From: Linanthus parryae
Lineage: Eukaryota; Streptophyta; Magnoliopsida; Ericales; Polemoniaceae
Reading direction: 5' to 3'
Assembly: GCA_023055425.1 (NCBI GenBank)
Contig: JALGPY010000005.1
Span: 76,549,495 to 76,613,494 of the forward strand
DNA length: 64,000 nucleotides
In this document: positions 10,075 to 20,288 of the stretch, piece after piece
How positions within the stretch are numbered: the stretch's first letter is position 1
Layout of the letters: each line of letters opens with the position of its first letter
Made by a program: the position numbers and the translations under genes
Notes under the pieces: generated by a model
Seen by the model: the letters and a program-made list of their open reading frames with translations, nothing else
Told to the model about the DNA's origin: nothing
The model's database searches: none

Positions 10075-10369
10075 TGGGGATCCAGCTTTCTTGGAGCCCT
10101 TTTGGATACAACACGCTGCTAGCAGTGCAGTAGTTGTGGCAGGGTGGCACCGGATGGGTTATATGTTCGGCGTTAACACTTTCATCTCGAGTGAACTTGA
10201 AAAGCACATCCGCAAACTACACTCTGTTGCCAACAATGCAGTGACCACAGGAAAGTACATTGTTTTTGGAGCTGGTGCAACACAACTTCTCAGTGCAGCA
10301 GTTTACGCCCTCTCCCCAGAGAATTCGTCCTCCCCTGCAGCAGTTGTAGCTTCAATCCCTTATTTTCGT
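10075..10369 (+). CDS. TAR: TAR exon 2 (alliinase C-terminal domain, N-terminal part)
   Basis: It starts after TTTGCAG and encodes GGDPAFLEPFWIQHAASS, AGWHRMGYMF and the cofactor-phosphate region FGAGATQLL. It ends before GTATGT in phase 0. This is the most diagnostic exon for the alliinase/TAR family. Confidence 0.93.
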
Positions 10370-10457
10370 GTATGTTACAATGCTGCCTAGCTCCCATTTT
10401 CAATATTTTTCTAACATGCCAAGCGTAAATCTAAAATTTGAACTCTTTCTTTCTCAG

Positions 10458-10750
10458 ACTTATAAAGATCAAACAGAGTTCTTCAGGGCGGTGGATTTTA
10501 GTTTCAAAGGAGACGCATCATTGTGGAGGAATACCACGGACAAAGATGACAATGTTGTTGAGTTTGTGACTTCTCCTAATAACCCCGATTGTCAATTGAA
10601 TGAGGCAACTCTGAAAGGCTCATCAATAAAGGCGATTTACGACCGCGCCTATTATTGGCCACATTATACACCCATTCCAGTTCCTGCAGATGAAGATGTA
10701 ATGCTATTTACCATCTCCAAGCTTACTGGTCATGCAGGAAGTCGATTTGG
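10458..10750 (+). CDS. TAR: TAR exon 3 (PLP-lysine exon)
   Basis: It starts after TTTCTCAG and encodes TYKDQTEFF..., the SPNNPD cofactor-ring motif, RAYYWPHYTPI, and SKLTGHAGSRFG with the Schiff-base lysine (codon 10719-10721). It ends before GTAAAT in phase 2. Confidence 0.93.
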
Positions 10751-10820
10751 GTAAATGATATAATCATTCTCCGCCTTATTCGCCTAGGATTGAAATTCAT
10801 TCTAATTCTGTCTTGTTCAG

Positions 10821-11101
10821 GTGGGCTGTGGTGAAGGATAAGGTAGTATACGAAAGAATGCTATTGTACATAAGACTAGCTGCAATGGGCATCTCTCGGG
10901 AAACTCAGCTAAGATCTTTGAAGCTTCTTAAAGCGATTCTAGAGGGGGATGGGAGGGAAATATTTGGCTTCGCATACAAAACAATGAGCAAACGTTGGGA
11001 GGCACTGAGAAAGACCATGTCCACATCAACACGCTTTTCCATCCAGGAAATTCCTTCTCGATTTTGCACGTTCTCCCAGGAATTCAGGGAAGCCTCTCCA
11101 G
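10821..11101 (+). CDS. TAR: TAR exon 4
   Basis: It starts after CTTGTTCAG (GWAVVKDKVVYERM) and encodes the helical domain with ISRETQLRSLKLLKAIL and MSKRWEALRKTM. It ends in phase 1 before GTAATT. Confidence 0.92.
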
Positions 11102-11216
11102 GTAATTCTCCTAAAAAAAGTGCTTCTGAAAAATTACTAATGTAATGTGCAAAATCTACCATTTTCATAAAAAGACCTGTAAAACATAACATGCTGTATT
11201 CATGATGAACTCACAG

Positions 11217-11428
11217 CTTATGCATGGGTGAAGTGCGAGTGGGAAGAAGATGAAGACTGTGCTGCAGTACTGAAAGCAGGTAATATAATTGGGACAAGAG
11301 GTGATATTTTTGGTGCTGTTGACCGCTACGTACGACTTACCCTCCTTGGACGGCAAGATGAGTTTGACTTGTTATTGCAACGACTGAAGAAATTTATTTT
11401 AAATGAAACACATTCAGCAACCATTTGA
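11217..11428 (+). CDS. TAR: TAR exon 5, C-terminus
   Basis: It starts after AACTCACAG and encodes AYAWVKCEWEEDEDCAAVL, then GTRGDIFGAVDRYVRLTLLG with the carboxylate-binding arginine region usual in this family, and a short C-terminal tail. TGA at 11426-11428. Confidence 0.92.
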
Positions 11429-11821
11429 TCAAGACCATACTTCAATTCCAAGTTCAAAATGGAGCTAGTCAGCGCAAATTTACTATATGGGGTGAATGTA
11501 AATTCTGTCGCAAAAAGGTCATTTTCATTTTCATTTTTTGTAATAAGCTCTAAACAAGGTCGTATCCATTCACTTGACATGCTGCTGGGTCAAGTGAGTC
11601 AAATGCTAAGCCCGATTCAAGGGCCTTTCAGACCACAAGGGGGTCTTATGCCTTCTTTGGAAGCACATGGGCATCTCTTCCCACACACACCTAATCATTT
11701 GGGGCAGAAAAAAATTCAAATCCAGCCAACCCACTGTTTCGTACTGTAGTACAAGTATAAAATCACACAAATACAACTCGAAAATAATTACGCACAATAT
11801 CATCTTTCTTCTTCCTGTAAA
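11429..11821 (+). other. TAR 3' flank, no gene seen
   Basis: Sequence following the TAR stop codon. It probably includes the 3' UTR; no clear AATAAA near the stop was found. No coding or repeat structure was recognised up to the Copia LTR fragment at 11822. Confidence 0.4.
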
Positions 11822-11923
11822 TGTTTTGTTAAATATGGTAAAACTTCCTTCCTGAATTTATTATTTACATTTCAATATATAGACAAGTACATTGTTCTAA
11901 TTTAAAGACTAAGTCCGATGTGG
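11822..11923 (-). repeat. Truncated 3' LTR of the Copia derivative
   Basis: It is alignable to 14369-14465 (shared TTCCTTCCTG.ATTTATTATTTACAT and AAGTCCGATGTGG words) with a few changes. It ends abruptly at the junction with the integrase coding sequence. Confidence 0.75.
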
Positions 11924-14355
11924 CGACGCCTGTGCAAGAAGTGCACGGCTGATATCGTTAATGCGGCGAATCATACGCTCAGCCTTTCCATTCTGAGACG
12001 ATGTCTGAGGACATGCAAAACGGAACGCAAAGCCATGTTGAAGAGCAAAGTAATGAAACAGACCATTGTCAAACTCACCACCACGGTCACACTGAAAACT
12101 TTTTATGGGACGCTGGAACTGAGTTTGCACGAAGGTGCTGAATTGTTTAAATTTTAGTAGCACGTCAAATTTGTGTTTTAGGGGAAAGACCCAGAGATAG
12201 TGAGTGTAGTCATCAAGTAGTAAGAGATAATAGTTGTAGTGCGATTTACTAAAAATGGGAGATGTTCATAAATCACTATGAATTATGTCAAAAGGAGCTA
12301 CGGTAGATGACAAAGATGTAGAAAAAGGCAAACGCACGTGTTTACTGACTTGACAAGCATGACAAAGATTGTCTGAGCTATCCTTATTACACAAAATCAA
12401 TTGACTACGACTAAGAGAATCTAAAACTGACGTCCAGGATGACCAAGGCGATTGTGCCAGACTGGAGCAGGGAAGGCGGCCAGAGAGACAGCGCAAGACG
12501 CAGGCAAGGCAGACTGTAATGGATAAAGATCACCAGAATTGTTGCTCCTCAGCAAAAGGGCTCCCGTTCGAAGGTCTTACACAGAAAAACCAAACGGATC
12601 AAACTCAATAGAAACATTATTGTCAGTTGTGAATTGACGAACATATACTAAGTTTTTGATAACATTAGGTGTAAGAAGGACATTGCTAAGCTGTAAAGGA
12701 TGGGAGGTGGTTGGGATAGTGTGATGGCCGGATCCTGTAACTGGAATGCTGCAACAGTTTCCTACCATCATGTTAGGAATAGGAGAAGATGACGAAAGAG
12801 AAGAAAGAATACCTGAATGGGATGTGAGGTGAGGAGAAGCACCTGAATCAAAATACCAGGTCTGATCAGAGACTTTGAGAGTCATGCCGCTGAACTGAGA
12901 TCCCAAATTAGTGGTGCTGGAGGCAACAGTAGCAGTAGTGAGGGCCTGATCCAGGCCCGCTAGTGGAGGACTGAGTAGGTCGGCGGTCGGGGGCCGAGAG
13001 GTGCTCCAGCCGGCTGTTGGGTACGGGCAGAGGGGTGCGGGGCCTGGGGGGCAGAGGAACAAGACCCAAGACCCGTGGGCTCCGGGTGGTGCAGGAGGTG
13101 GGGCTGAACACATGGGTTTGTGGCCCGTTTAGCATTGCAGCTTTCTCCAGACTTCCGGGAAAAGCATTTCTTACGATTCTTTCTCCACGAATGTTGTAAC
13201 AAGGCGATAGACGGAACTGCCATGAAACGACTTATTAGTCGATTAATAGAACACTTCGGAATGGCAACGGTAGTTGGAGTCGGCGGCTCTCCTAGGCGAT
13301 TGTTCCGTCCGTTCACGGATTTGTGGTTTCCGGTGTTTGGGTGACCCCCGGTTGGAGGTGCTGGGGCGGCAGGAGCTAAAGGCTGACGCGCCGAGACGAG
13401 AACCTGTGGGAGACTGGGACCGGCCTGTTCGTGTCGAGCGAGCAGACGCTCATGGAGTCGCAGCATGGAAACTGCAGAGAGAAAATCAGGGGTGGCTTTA
13501 GCTTGCTAATGAGCATAGCGACGCCACTGTAAGCAGGGGACAATCCATTAGTGAGTTGAATGACCAGACGTTGATGCGAGACCGATGAACCATCGTTCCC
13601 TATACGATCAGCCAGGTTCTTGAGCTGAGTGCAGTAGTCATCAAGGGATGAGCAGTGTTCCATACGCAGATTGACAAAGTCAATCAAAGTAAATCTCTAG
13701 CTCAGCCATGCGGAAAACCTGGTTATCCCGAAAGTAGTTTTCAAGCTTCACCCATGCTTCTCAAGCGGTTTGATTAGGGGTGAGAACATCAAGCACCAAA
13801 TCATCGCTGATGGTCTGGTAGATCCAGTTCAAGATCACGGAGTCCACGGCTTTCCGGAGGGAATCAGGAGCTCCAGTTGGAGGGTCAATGTGGTCTGAGA
13901 CGCCAAAGGAGTGAGTCTGCATTCGAAAAAAAGGTAGCCCAATGATCATACTGAAATTTCTGAGTGTCTAGTATGAACCTGACCCGTTTCTCGATGTTGG
14001 TGACCGTAAAAATTGGGTGAAGAGGCTCCTTGTTGTTCCCGTAGGCAGGGGAATCGCCGGTTGAGAGAGTAGACATGTTTGAGCAGAGGTTAGGTGGCGT
14101 TGGGTGGACTGGCTAAGGTTCTTGTCCGTCGGAGGCGACGGGAAACCCGCAGATCTGAGAGGCCAACGCCAGGCAGAGCACTCTGCCGAAGCGGGAAGAA
14201 GGAGGGGGAGGGAGTTCGTCGAACTCACTGCCGAGCTTACTCCCGAGCATGATGGACGACGAGAATGGTGTCGTCGGTGCTGGAGGTGGAGGACTGATGG
14301 CGGCGTGAGGACGACGACAGAAAGATGTAGATACTAGGGTTTTAGTTAGGACCTA

Positions 14356-14368
14356 GGCTTTGATACCA
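14356..14368 (-). other. Primer-binding site of the Copia derivative
   Basis: The minus strand reads TGGTATCAAAGCC next to the LTR start at 14369; one mismatch to the common tRNA-Met site. Confidence 0.75.
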
Positions 14369-14510
14369 TGCAAGATTTTGGTAAAACTTCCTTCCTGGAT
14401 TTATTATTTACATCTCAATATATAGACAAGTACATTGTTCTAATTTAAATAATAAGTCCGATGTGGGACTTTTATTTACATAAAAGTACTATTACTATTA
14501 CTTTGTTGGA

Positions 14511-14850
14511 ATCTTTATTCGTCATATGGAGTTGTCATAGCTAATAGGTACGGATTTGCAGGTCGCCCGGACCACGTACCAGCCCATTTGGCCTCTAACA
14601 GCTGTAGGAGGCTATGAGAAAATATTTAAGGGGTTTGAGATAGGTATGGGATTCGGTTTGATTACCTCTGTAGATTTCGGGATTTCCAACCCATTACCAT
14701 CTCCAAACCAGCACCCTTGACGAAGATGCAGGTGTGAATCGAAGGTTGATCTGTCCGGTAGAAATTAGTTTCTCTCTCCATGCATATTCAGGTGCAAACG
14801 GTAAAAATTTTAGGAATAAGAAGAGCGATGAAAACGAAGAACAAGACGAA
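14511..14850. other. Unassigned stretch
   Basis: No element ends or conserved motif seen. A 50-codon open stretch on the + strand (about 14562-14720) matches nothing I recognise and is not called a gene. Confidence 0.35.
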
Positions 14851-15325
14851 GAAGGACACAGATTTAACGGGATTCACTAGTCTTGAGACTAGCTATGTCC
14901 ACTACCAAACAATCCCAATTTATTGATGAGAAACCGACTACAATCAACCACAATATCACAGACACATCAATAGCCACGATCTACACCCCTATATAGGCCT
15001 AAACAATTGACTTGTGTCTAAAGCAATGCGCAAAAGTTATCGAAAGCAAGTAGGAAACAACCCAGAAAGTTTTCATACCAGAACAAGATCGCACGACATA
15101 GTCTGAGGTCGCAAACCTCTTATTGAACCAATCGAGGTTGCACGACCTAGTCTAAGGTCGCATAACCTCCTCGCAATCTGAAACACTGCAATTTCTTTCC
15201 CTTGCTTTCTTGTTATTTTCTTTTCCAATTCCAAGCTATGTTTTGATAATCAATTCATAACAGAAGAAAACAAATTCAATAATGTTATGACAAACCCCCT
15301 GCGGAAACAATCTCTCAGACCAAAT
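14850..15325 (-). repeat. Divergent Copia LTR-like remnant
   Basis: It has the same order of landmarks as the LTR that follows it: GGGATTCACTAG, a stretch with TTTATTGATGAGAAA, TATATAGG (14991-14998), AGGAAACAACC, then degenerate AGGTCG-CACGACCT words (15085-15170). The resemblance suggests an older relative of the LTR at 15326-15811. Ends could not be fixed. Confidence 0.5.
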
Positions 15326-15811
15326 TGTTATGCCCTAGAACGAGTAAGAGAACGATGACAAAAAAAGAATAAGATCACACCGATGTAACGTTGTTCACTA
15401 GCGATAAAATGGCTACCTCCATGGCCCAAAAGCCCGATTTTATTAGAGAAAAATGAATATGTATACAACCACCGACCTTCAACCTATGCCTACACACATA
15501 TATACAGCATAATAGGTTTCTTGGTCCCAATAAAACGCCCAAAACAATCCTAGAACACGATTAGGAAACAACTGAATTTACCAGCCTCGAAACCAGGGCA
15601 TACGACCTGGCCCAGAGGTCGTGCAACCTCCCCCCAGATCGTGCGACATGGTCCTCAGGTCGTGCGACCTGCTGTGACCTGTGTTGAGCTGCTTCTTCTT
15701 CTTTTTCTTCCTTTCCTTTGTCTTGATCCTCCGTTTGGCCTTGTTTATTTGCCCCTCTTTGTCGCCTAACTCCTCGCCAAGCTTCTCGAGCCTATTTAAG
15801 GCATATTCCCA
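15326..15811 (-). repeat. Copia LTR (minus strand) with purine tract beside it
   Basis: Starts TGTTATGCCC and ends ATATTCCCA on the + strand. On the minus strand it is preceded by CACAAGGTGGAGATT (15812-15830 region), the usual Copia polypurine tract, so this is a 3' LTR. It carries an AATAAAATCGGG stretch and perfect or near-perfect AGGTCGTGCGACCT palindromes (15615-15670). The adjoining interior (15812-15957) is cut off by the Sirevirus-like insertion at 15958. Confidence 0.65.
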
Positions 15812-15957
15812 AAAAATCTCCACCTTGTGTTGAATTTCCTCTTCTCCTTGGATTAGCGATTTCTCTCCAAATCGATAAGTTGCTCCAAATTCGCCAAGTT
15901 CCTACAACGAGTACACCAGTGATGCTCCAACTCCCGTCAAGTTCTTGCAATCGAACC

Positions 15958-17150
15958 TGTAAGTTCATAGTTGTTTTCAAACCTTTGAAACTGGTTACAA
16001 AGCCTTGAAACTGCACAACAGGAACTCAAGGGGAGTTCTTACTCCTATTTCTTCTTTAAATCTCCTGCACTTGAACATGCTTTATTATGTGATGAAAGAA
16101 AAACTAATTATATGTTATAACATGGTTTGATCTTATCATTTGTCTAAACTGTTTCCAGGGATTTTTAGCTAACTCTGTATTGCATGAAGTTTCCTTATTT
16201 GTTGGGTTGCAGAGTAGAAAATTCAAGCCTGCAGATTGATCCTACCATTATGGAATGTTATCTGGACTTACCTTAGGCATGTAGTTTGAAGATCAGATCA
16301 AAATCAATTGAGGAAATCAAGAAGCTAGTTGTTGGAAGCAAGCTGTTGAGAGTCAAAGATCTTCAAATGATTCTTAGGGATTTCTATTGAAGCCTTCTAT
16401 ATATTCTGCAATTTAAATTGACAGAAAGAGAGACACTGGTTCAGAGTGATTGAGAAGCACAGAGCATTACACAGAGATTCATACACTCTCACGGATCGAA
16501 AAGAATCATTGAAGAAGATCAATCATCCATTCAATCCATTCTAGATTCCTGAATAACACTTTAAACTTTACTGATTCATTGTCTTCACAGTGTTCTTCAT
16601 CCTGAGCTTTATTTGTATATAATTTTGTTTTATTACTTAAGTATATGTTCTCATGAGTTGTTCAATAGGAACAAAAGAGATTCTTATTGTATCAGTTAGC
16701 TAGAGCTGTAACTTGGTAGGTTAGGAAGAACCACTGGCTGGAAAAGAGTAAGACAATTCTCTTGGCCATAGATCTAGGACTTAGCGTCAGACAAATAAGA
16801 AGTTGTTGAAATCCTAGAGGGATTAGATCCCTCAGGCGGAGAGTAATTCACTTGGGACCAAACTTCGTAACAAATCACTGTGTTCATTGTCTTGCATTTT
16901 TTTTCTTTAGTTGTCTTCAAAACTGTTTCAAAACAGGTTCAAGCTCAAAGCTTTGAAAAGCTTTTCAAAGCTATGAAAATACTGAGTAACTTTCAAACTG
17001 TGTTTTGATTTCAAAGCCTTGAAACAGAGTTCAAAGCTTTGAAATACTTCAAGTTTTTCTTATATTTTTTTAAAATCACATCTTTGGCAAAAGTTTCCAT
17101 GCTATAGAGTATTTGATCATGTAAAATGCATACCCGCATTACATCCATCA
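15958..17150 (+). repeat. 5' LTR of the Sirevirus-like element
   Basis: 1193 bp, TGTAAGTTCA...CCATCA. It aligns along 15958-16724 with 49355-50120. Its last third (16905-17060) is a cluster of short palindromes built on CAAAGCTTTGAAAAGCTTTT. The extensive divergence between the two LTR copies shows an old insertion. Confidence 0.9.
16905..17060 (+). repeat. Cluster of TTTCAAAGCCTTGAAA-type palindromes
   Basis: At least eight copies of half-site CAAAG or CTTTGAAA occur, including the dyad CTTTGAAAAGCTTTTCAAAG. The same word family recurs elsewhere in this element, in both non-coding and coding parts (see findings). Confidence 0.7.
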
Positions 17151-17152
17151 AT

Positions 17153-17164
17153 TGGTATCAAAGC
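17153..17164 (+). other. Primer-binding site of the Sirevirus-like element
   Basis: TGGTATCAAAGC lies two bases after the LTR end (CCATCA at 17145-17150); tRNA-Met type. Confidence 0.85.
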
Positions 17165-17199
17165 TTGTATCACTGTACAGATCTAACAATCTTGTGAAC

Positions 17200-18880
17200 A
17201 TGAGTAATGTAGGTGAAGGTGGTTTCTCACAGGGAAGAGCTGCTAACATACCTCCTCTATTTTGTGGAGACAATTTTGTAAACTGGAAAGCCTTGATGAA
17301 AATGTTCATCATTGGTCAAGACACAGAACTGTGATCTATTATCCATAATGGACCTCACATCTTCTACACATAAAAGATGGGATCAGCATTCCCAAACCTA
17401 AAAACTCTCTCTCTCTACTTCTGAATTAGAGCAGCTTTCAAAGAATTATAGAACCATGAACCTTTTGTAATGTGCTTTGAATGCAGATAAACTCAACAGG
17501 ATATCTACGTGCAAGACTGCTAAGGAGATTTGGGACAAGTTGATGGTCACCCTTGAAGGAACCAGCCAAGTGAATCAAACCAAGATCAACATATTTCTTA
17601 GACAGTATGAACTGTTCAAGATAAATGGAGATGATTCCATGAAAAACATGTTCAAAATATTTGCTGACATTGTTAACAATCTGGTTTCCTTGGGGAAATC
17701 ATTCTCCAATGAAGATAGTCAGAAAGATCTTGAGAAGTCTTCCCAAAGCCAACTGGGAACCAAAGCCTACAGAAATTGAAGAAGCTCAAGATATGTCCTT
17801 ACTGCAACTAGATGATTTACTGGCAAAGCTACTGACACACGAGATCTCCATGAGTGAATCTAATGGAGAATTACCAGAGAGTGTCAAGAATCTGGCACTC
17901 AAGGCCAAACAGAGTGAACAACCTCAAAGCCTTAAAAAAGAAGAAGATGATGAAGAAGATCATTTTGCTCTCATTTCCAAACCCTTGACAAGGATTCTCA
18001 AGAAGAGAAAGAAATTTGGAAATAAAGACTTCAGCAGAGAAAAATTCAGATCTTCATGTAGCAAGGACTACAAAGGTAAGTCCTCTTCCCATGGAAATAA
18101 ATATAAATTAATGAATTACTTTGACTGTGGTGGTGCAGAACACTTGATCATAGATTGTCCACACAAGAAAAGCAAGCACTTTCAGAAGAATGACTATGAT
18201 AGAAATAAGAAGTCCATGGTAGCCTCATGGAGTGACTCTGATTCTTCAAGTGAATCAAGTTCTGAAGAAGACCAAGTCAACCTTTGTCTTATGGTCTAGC
18301 GTGATGAAAGCTCATAAAAGAACATTGAGGTAATGGTGAATAGTCTAATGTCTAAACCTGCAAATGTACTTTCTGAGATTTTAAAAATAATACATTTTAA
18401 TGAAGAAGACTACTTAAATGAAATCAATTCTTTGAAGGAGAAAGTTCACGATCAAGCAAAAGAAAATTTGGAATTAGTTTACCAGAACAAGAATCTTGAA
18501 ATTTCTTAGGCAATGACTGGCGGAGATTTCAAAGCTTTGGAAACTGATTTCAAATCCTTGAAAACTCAAGTCAAATAAGTTGTAACAAAGAACTCTATTT
18601 TGAGTGACAACCTTGTTGCCCTAAGGCATCAGCATGATGAATTAGAGGAACGGAAGACTCTTCTCGCTGAGAAACTTCAAGATTCTAGGTATGTTTTAAC
18701 AAAACTTGCTGGCTCTGAGCATAATATCAACTTGATTCTTGGATGAATTTTGCATTCTTTCACAAAACTGGTACTTGATATAATCCAAATTTTCCAAGAA
18801 AGATCAATACCAGATTTATGAAAGCAGGTAGCAGTCATTCTGCAAAATGTTTTCACTGTGGAAAGATGTGTCATGTTAAG
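17200..18880 (+). pseudogene. Sirevirus-like gag, broken
   Basis: Start ATG at 17200 (MSNVGEGGFSQGRAANIPPLF). The body is typical of the family: FCGDNFVNWKALMKMFI, NRISTCKTAKEIWDKLMVTLEGTSQV, FLRQYELFKINGDDSMKNM. An early TGA at 17332 and frameshifts near 17660-17780 break it. The first zinc knuckle (18119-18165) reads YFDCGG.EH....DC, with its first cysteine replaced by tyrosine. The second (CFHCGKMCHV.., 18851-18880) is cut by the Angela-like insertion at 18881. Between them, 18300-18840 is a Lys/Glu-rich stretch with two stops (at 18508 and 18576). Confidence 0.85.
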
Positions 18881-20275
18881 TGTTAGGAATAGATGCCCTA
18901 GAGGCAATCTTTTTGTATGAACATAGTTTTTTGCTAGAATATTAATTCAATTATTTATGGTGATATTTAATATAATTAATTCCTTAGATTACAATTGTTG
19001 TTTATCTTAAATATCCCTAGTCACGTATATTGATTGACAGGACGATCAACTATAGGCTAGTGTGTGGGTAGATTGATATGGAGATATCAAATCTAACACA
19101 TGGGTATGCATTAGGGGTAGTGACATACTAGATTGACCCACCACGAGAATGCTACATAAGAGTTATGTTAAGTCATAAGTTCTTCTCCTAGTGACAAAGG
19201 TATTGTGGTCATTGGACTTGAATTCACTAGATACTCTAGTTGTCAAATATTATGTTTTGATATCGTAAACGCTACACCGTGACTGGGTAGCAATAGAGGT
19301 GGTAATCAAACATAATAGGAAGCAAGCTTAGAGATGGTAGTGATGTAGAGAGGATTTGTCCCTCCCACATAACGGGACCAAATATTCATGGCCACTCGAG
19401 GGGTAGAGCTTATAAAATGTCTTACCAGACTCAGGTAAATCAACATAGGATATTGACGCAATCTATATGGATAAGCCTATTCCTAGGATCGAGAAACGAT
19501 GGATTGGATATACGATTTTGACATATAGGTCTCGTGTCCAATCTTGATATAAAGACAAAGGGATAATATAATGCGATAACATTGGTCACAAGGTTTGTCG
19601 GATCACTGACTATTTCTATTGGTTGGGTGGCATAGATGTGTTGCTTGACACCGCTCTATGTTAGTAATTGTTACTACCAACTAAGTAGAAACCTATGGGG
19701 TCACACACCCTATGGATTAAAATGTACTTTGGAATTAATTAGTAGGACTAATTGATGATAAGGATCAATAAGCAACCACAAGCAAACTTAGTGGGACTAA
19801 TTTACTAGGTGGACTAATCCGTATATGGATAGGATTAGTATTGGGACAATATGTAGTAAATAACGAGTTATTAACTTTATAAGGGTACTCCTAGCTTATT
19901 TTCACATAAGTGTATTCATTATTGAGTGAGAGAACAAATCAAGGAGAGAGAAAGACAAGCTAGGACCGAAACCCTAGCGTCCGCCCCTACCATCGGCCAC
20001 GTCCTCTTTTTGTCCTCGTTTTGCGTGATCTTCTTATTCTTCATTCCTCCTGTTGCTAGCACAAAAACGATGGAAGGACTACGGTGCAATCCTAGGTGTG
20101 GATACTTGTAGAGACATGAAAACAATTATGTGTAAAGTGATTAATTGAGACGTACAAGGTACACATCAAGTTTTCCTTTACTACTTTATGATGGCTTGTC
20201 CTGCGATTCATGGAGGGCTTTGAATGAAATTTTTATTTTTTATTCCTGCTGCGTAATCTGTATCAGAACTCTAAA
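18881..20275 (+). repeat. 5' LTR of the old Angela-like element
   Basis: About 1395 bp. It ends CTCTAAA where the other copy ends CCCTACA, so the terminal CA has mutated. Confidence 0.88.
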
Positions 20276-20276
20276 G

Positions 20277-20288
20277 TGGTATCCAAGC
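20277..20288 (+). other. Primer-binding site of the old Angela-like element
   Basis: TGGTATCCAAGC, immediately after the LTR; a tRNA-Met-type site with substitutions. Confidence 0.75.

Larger units (their letters stand above)
3464..11428 (+). pseudogene. TAR: TAR / alliinase-family aminotransferase gene, exon 1 split by a retrotransposon
   Basis: The exons 3464-3619 + 9367-9500, 10075-10369, 10458-10750, 10821-11101 and 11217-11428 join into one open frame of 456 residues. All four introns are GT-AG with matching phases. Seen in the product: a hydrophobic N-terminal segment (residues about 5-25; signal peptide or membrane anchor), an EGF-like alliinase domain rich in Cys (about 54-97), and a fold-type I PLP aminotransferase domain with the motifs EPFWIQHAASSAVVVAGWH, FGAGATQLL, SPNNPD and SKLTGHAGSRFGWAVVKD. 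The pyridoxal-phosphate lysine would be K283 (codon 10719-10721). Length and domain order match plant tryptophan-aminotransferase-related proteins with the EGF domain (TAR3/TAR4-like); members of this family act on tryptophan (auxin route) or on alliin-type substrates, and which applies here cannot be told. The only lesion is a complete chromovirus in exon 1, just before the first EGF cysteine. It is therefore a recent knock-out allele rather than a decayed pseudogene. Confidence 0.92.
11822..14510 (-). mobile_element. Copia deletion derivative (gag-PR-partial INT, no RT/RH)
   Basis: On the minus strand, from right to left: an LTR-like end (from 14369), a primer site at 14356-14368, a gag with start near 14076 (FTVTNI ... 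DHWATFF, then ILNWIYQTISDDLV, LADRIGNDGSS), a protease region (FDSGASPHLTSHSGIL within 12577-13113), the GAG-preintegrase region (HACQVSKHVRLPF, 12266-12496) and the front half of the integrase core (FQCDRGGEFDNG ... SSQNGKAERMIRRIND, 11909-12163). At 11923 the integrase runs straight into an LTR copy (11822-11923), so the rest of integrase, RT and RNase H are missing. Several frameshifts and stops are present. The two LTR pieces share about 100 bp. The right LTR boundary is uncertain. Confidence 0.82.

Noticed and set aside
14562..14720. Short open stretch preceded by TTTGCAG, looking like an exon
   Set aside because: No recognisable domain, no partner exon and no clear donor; left unassigned.
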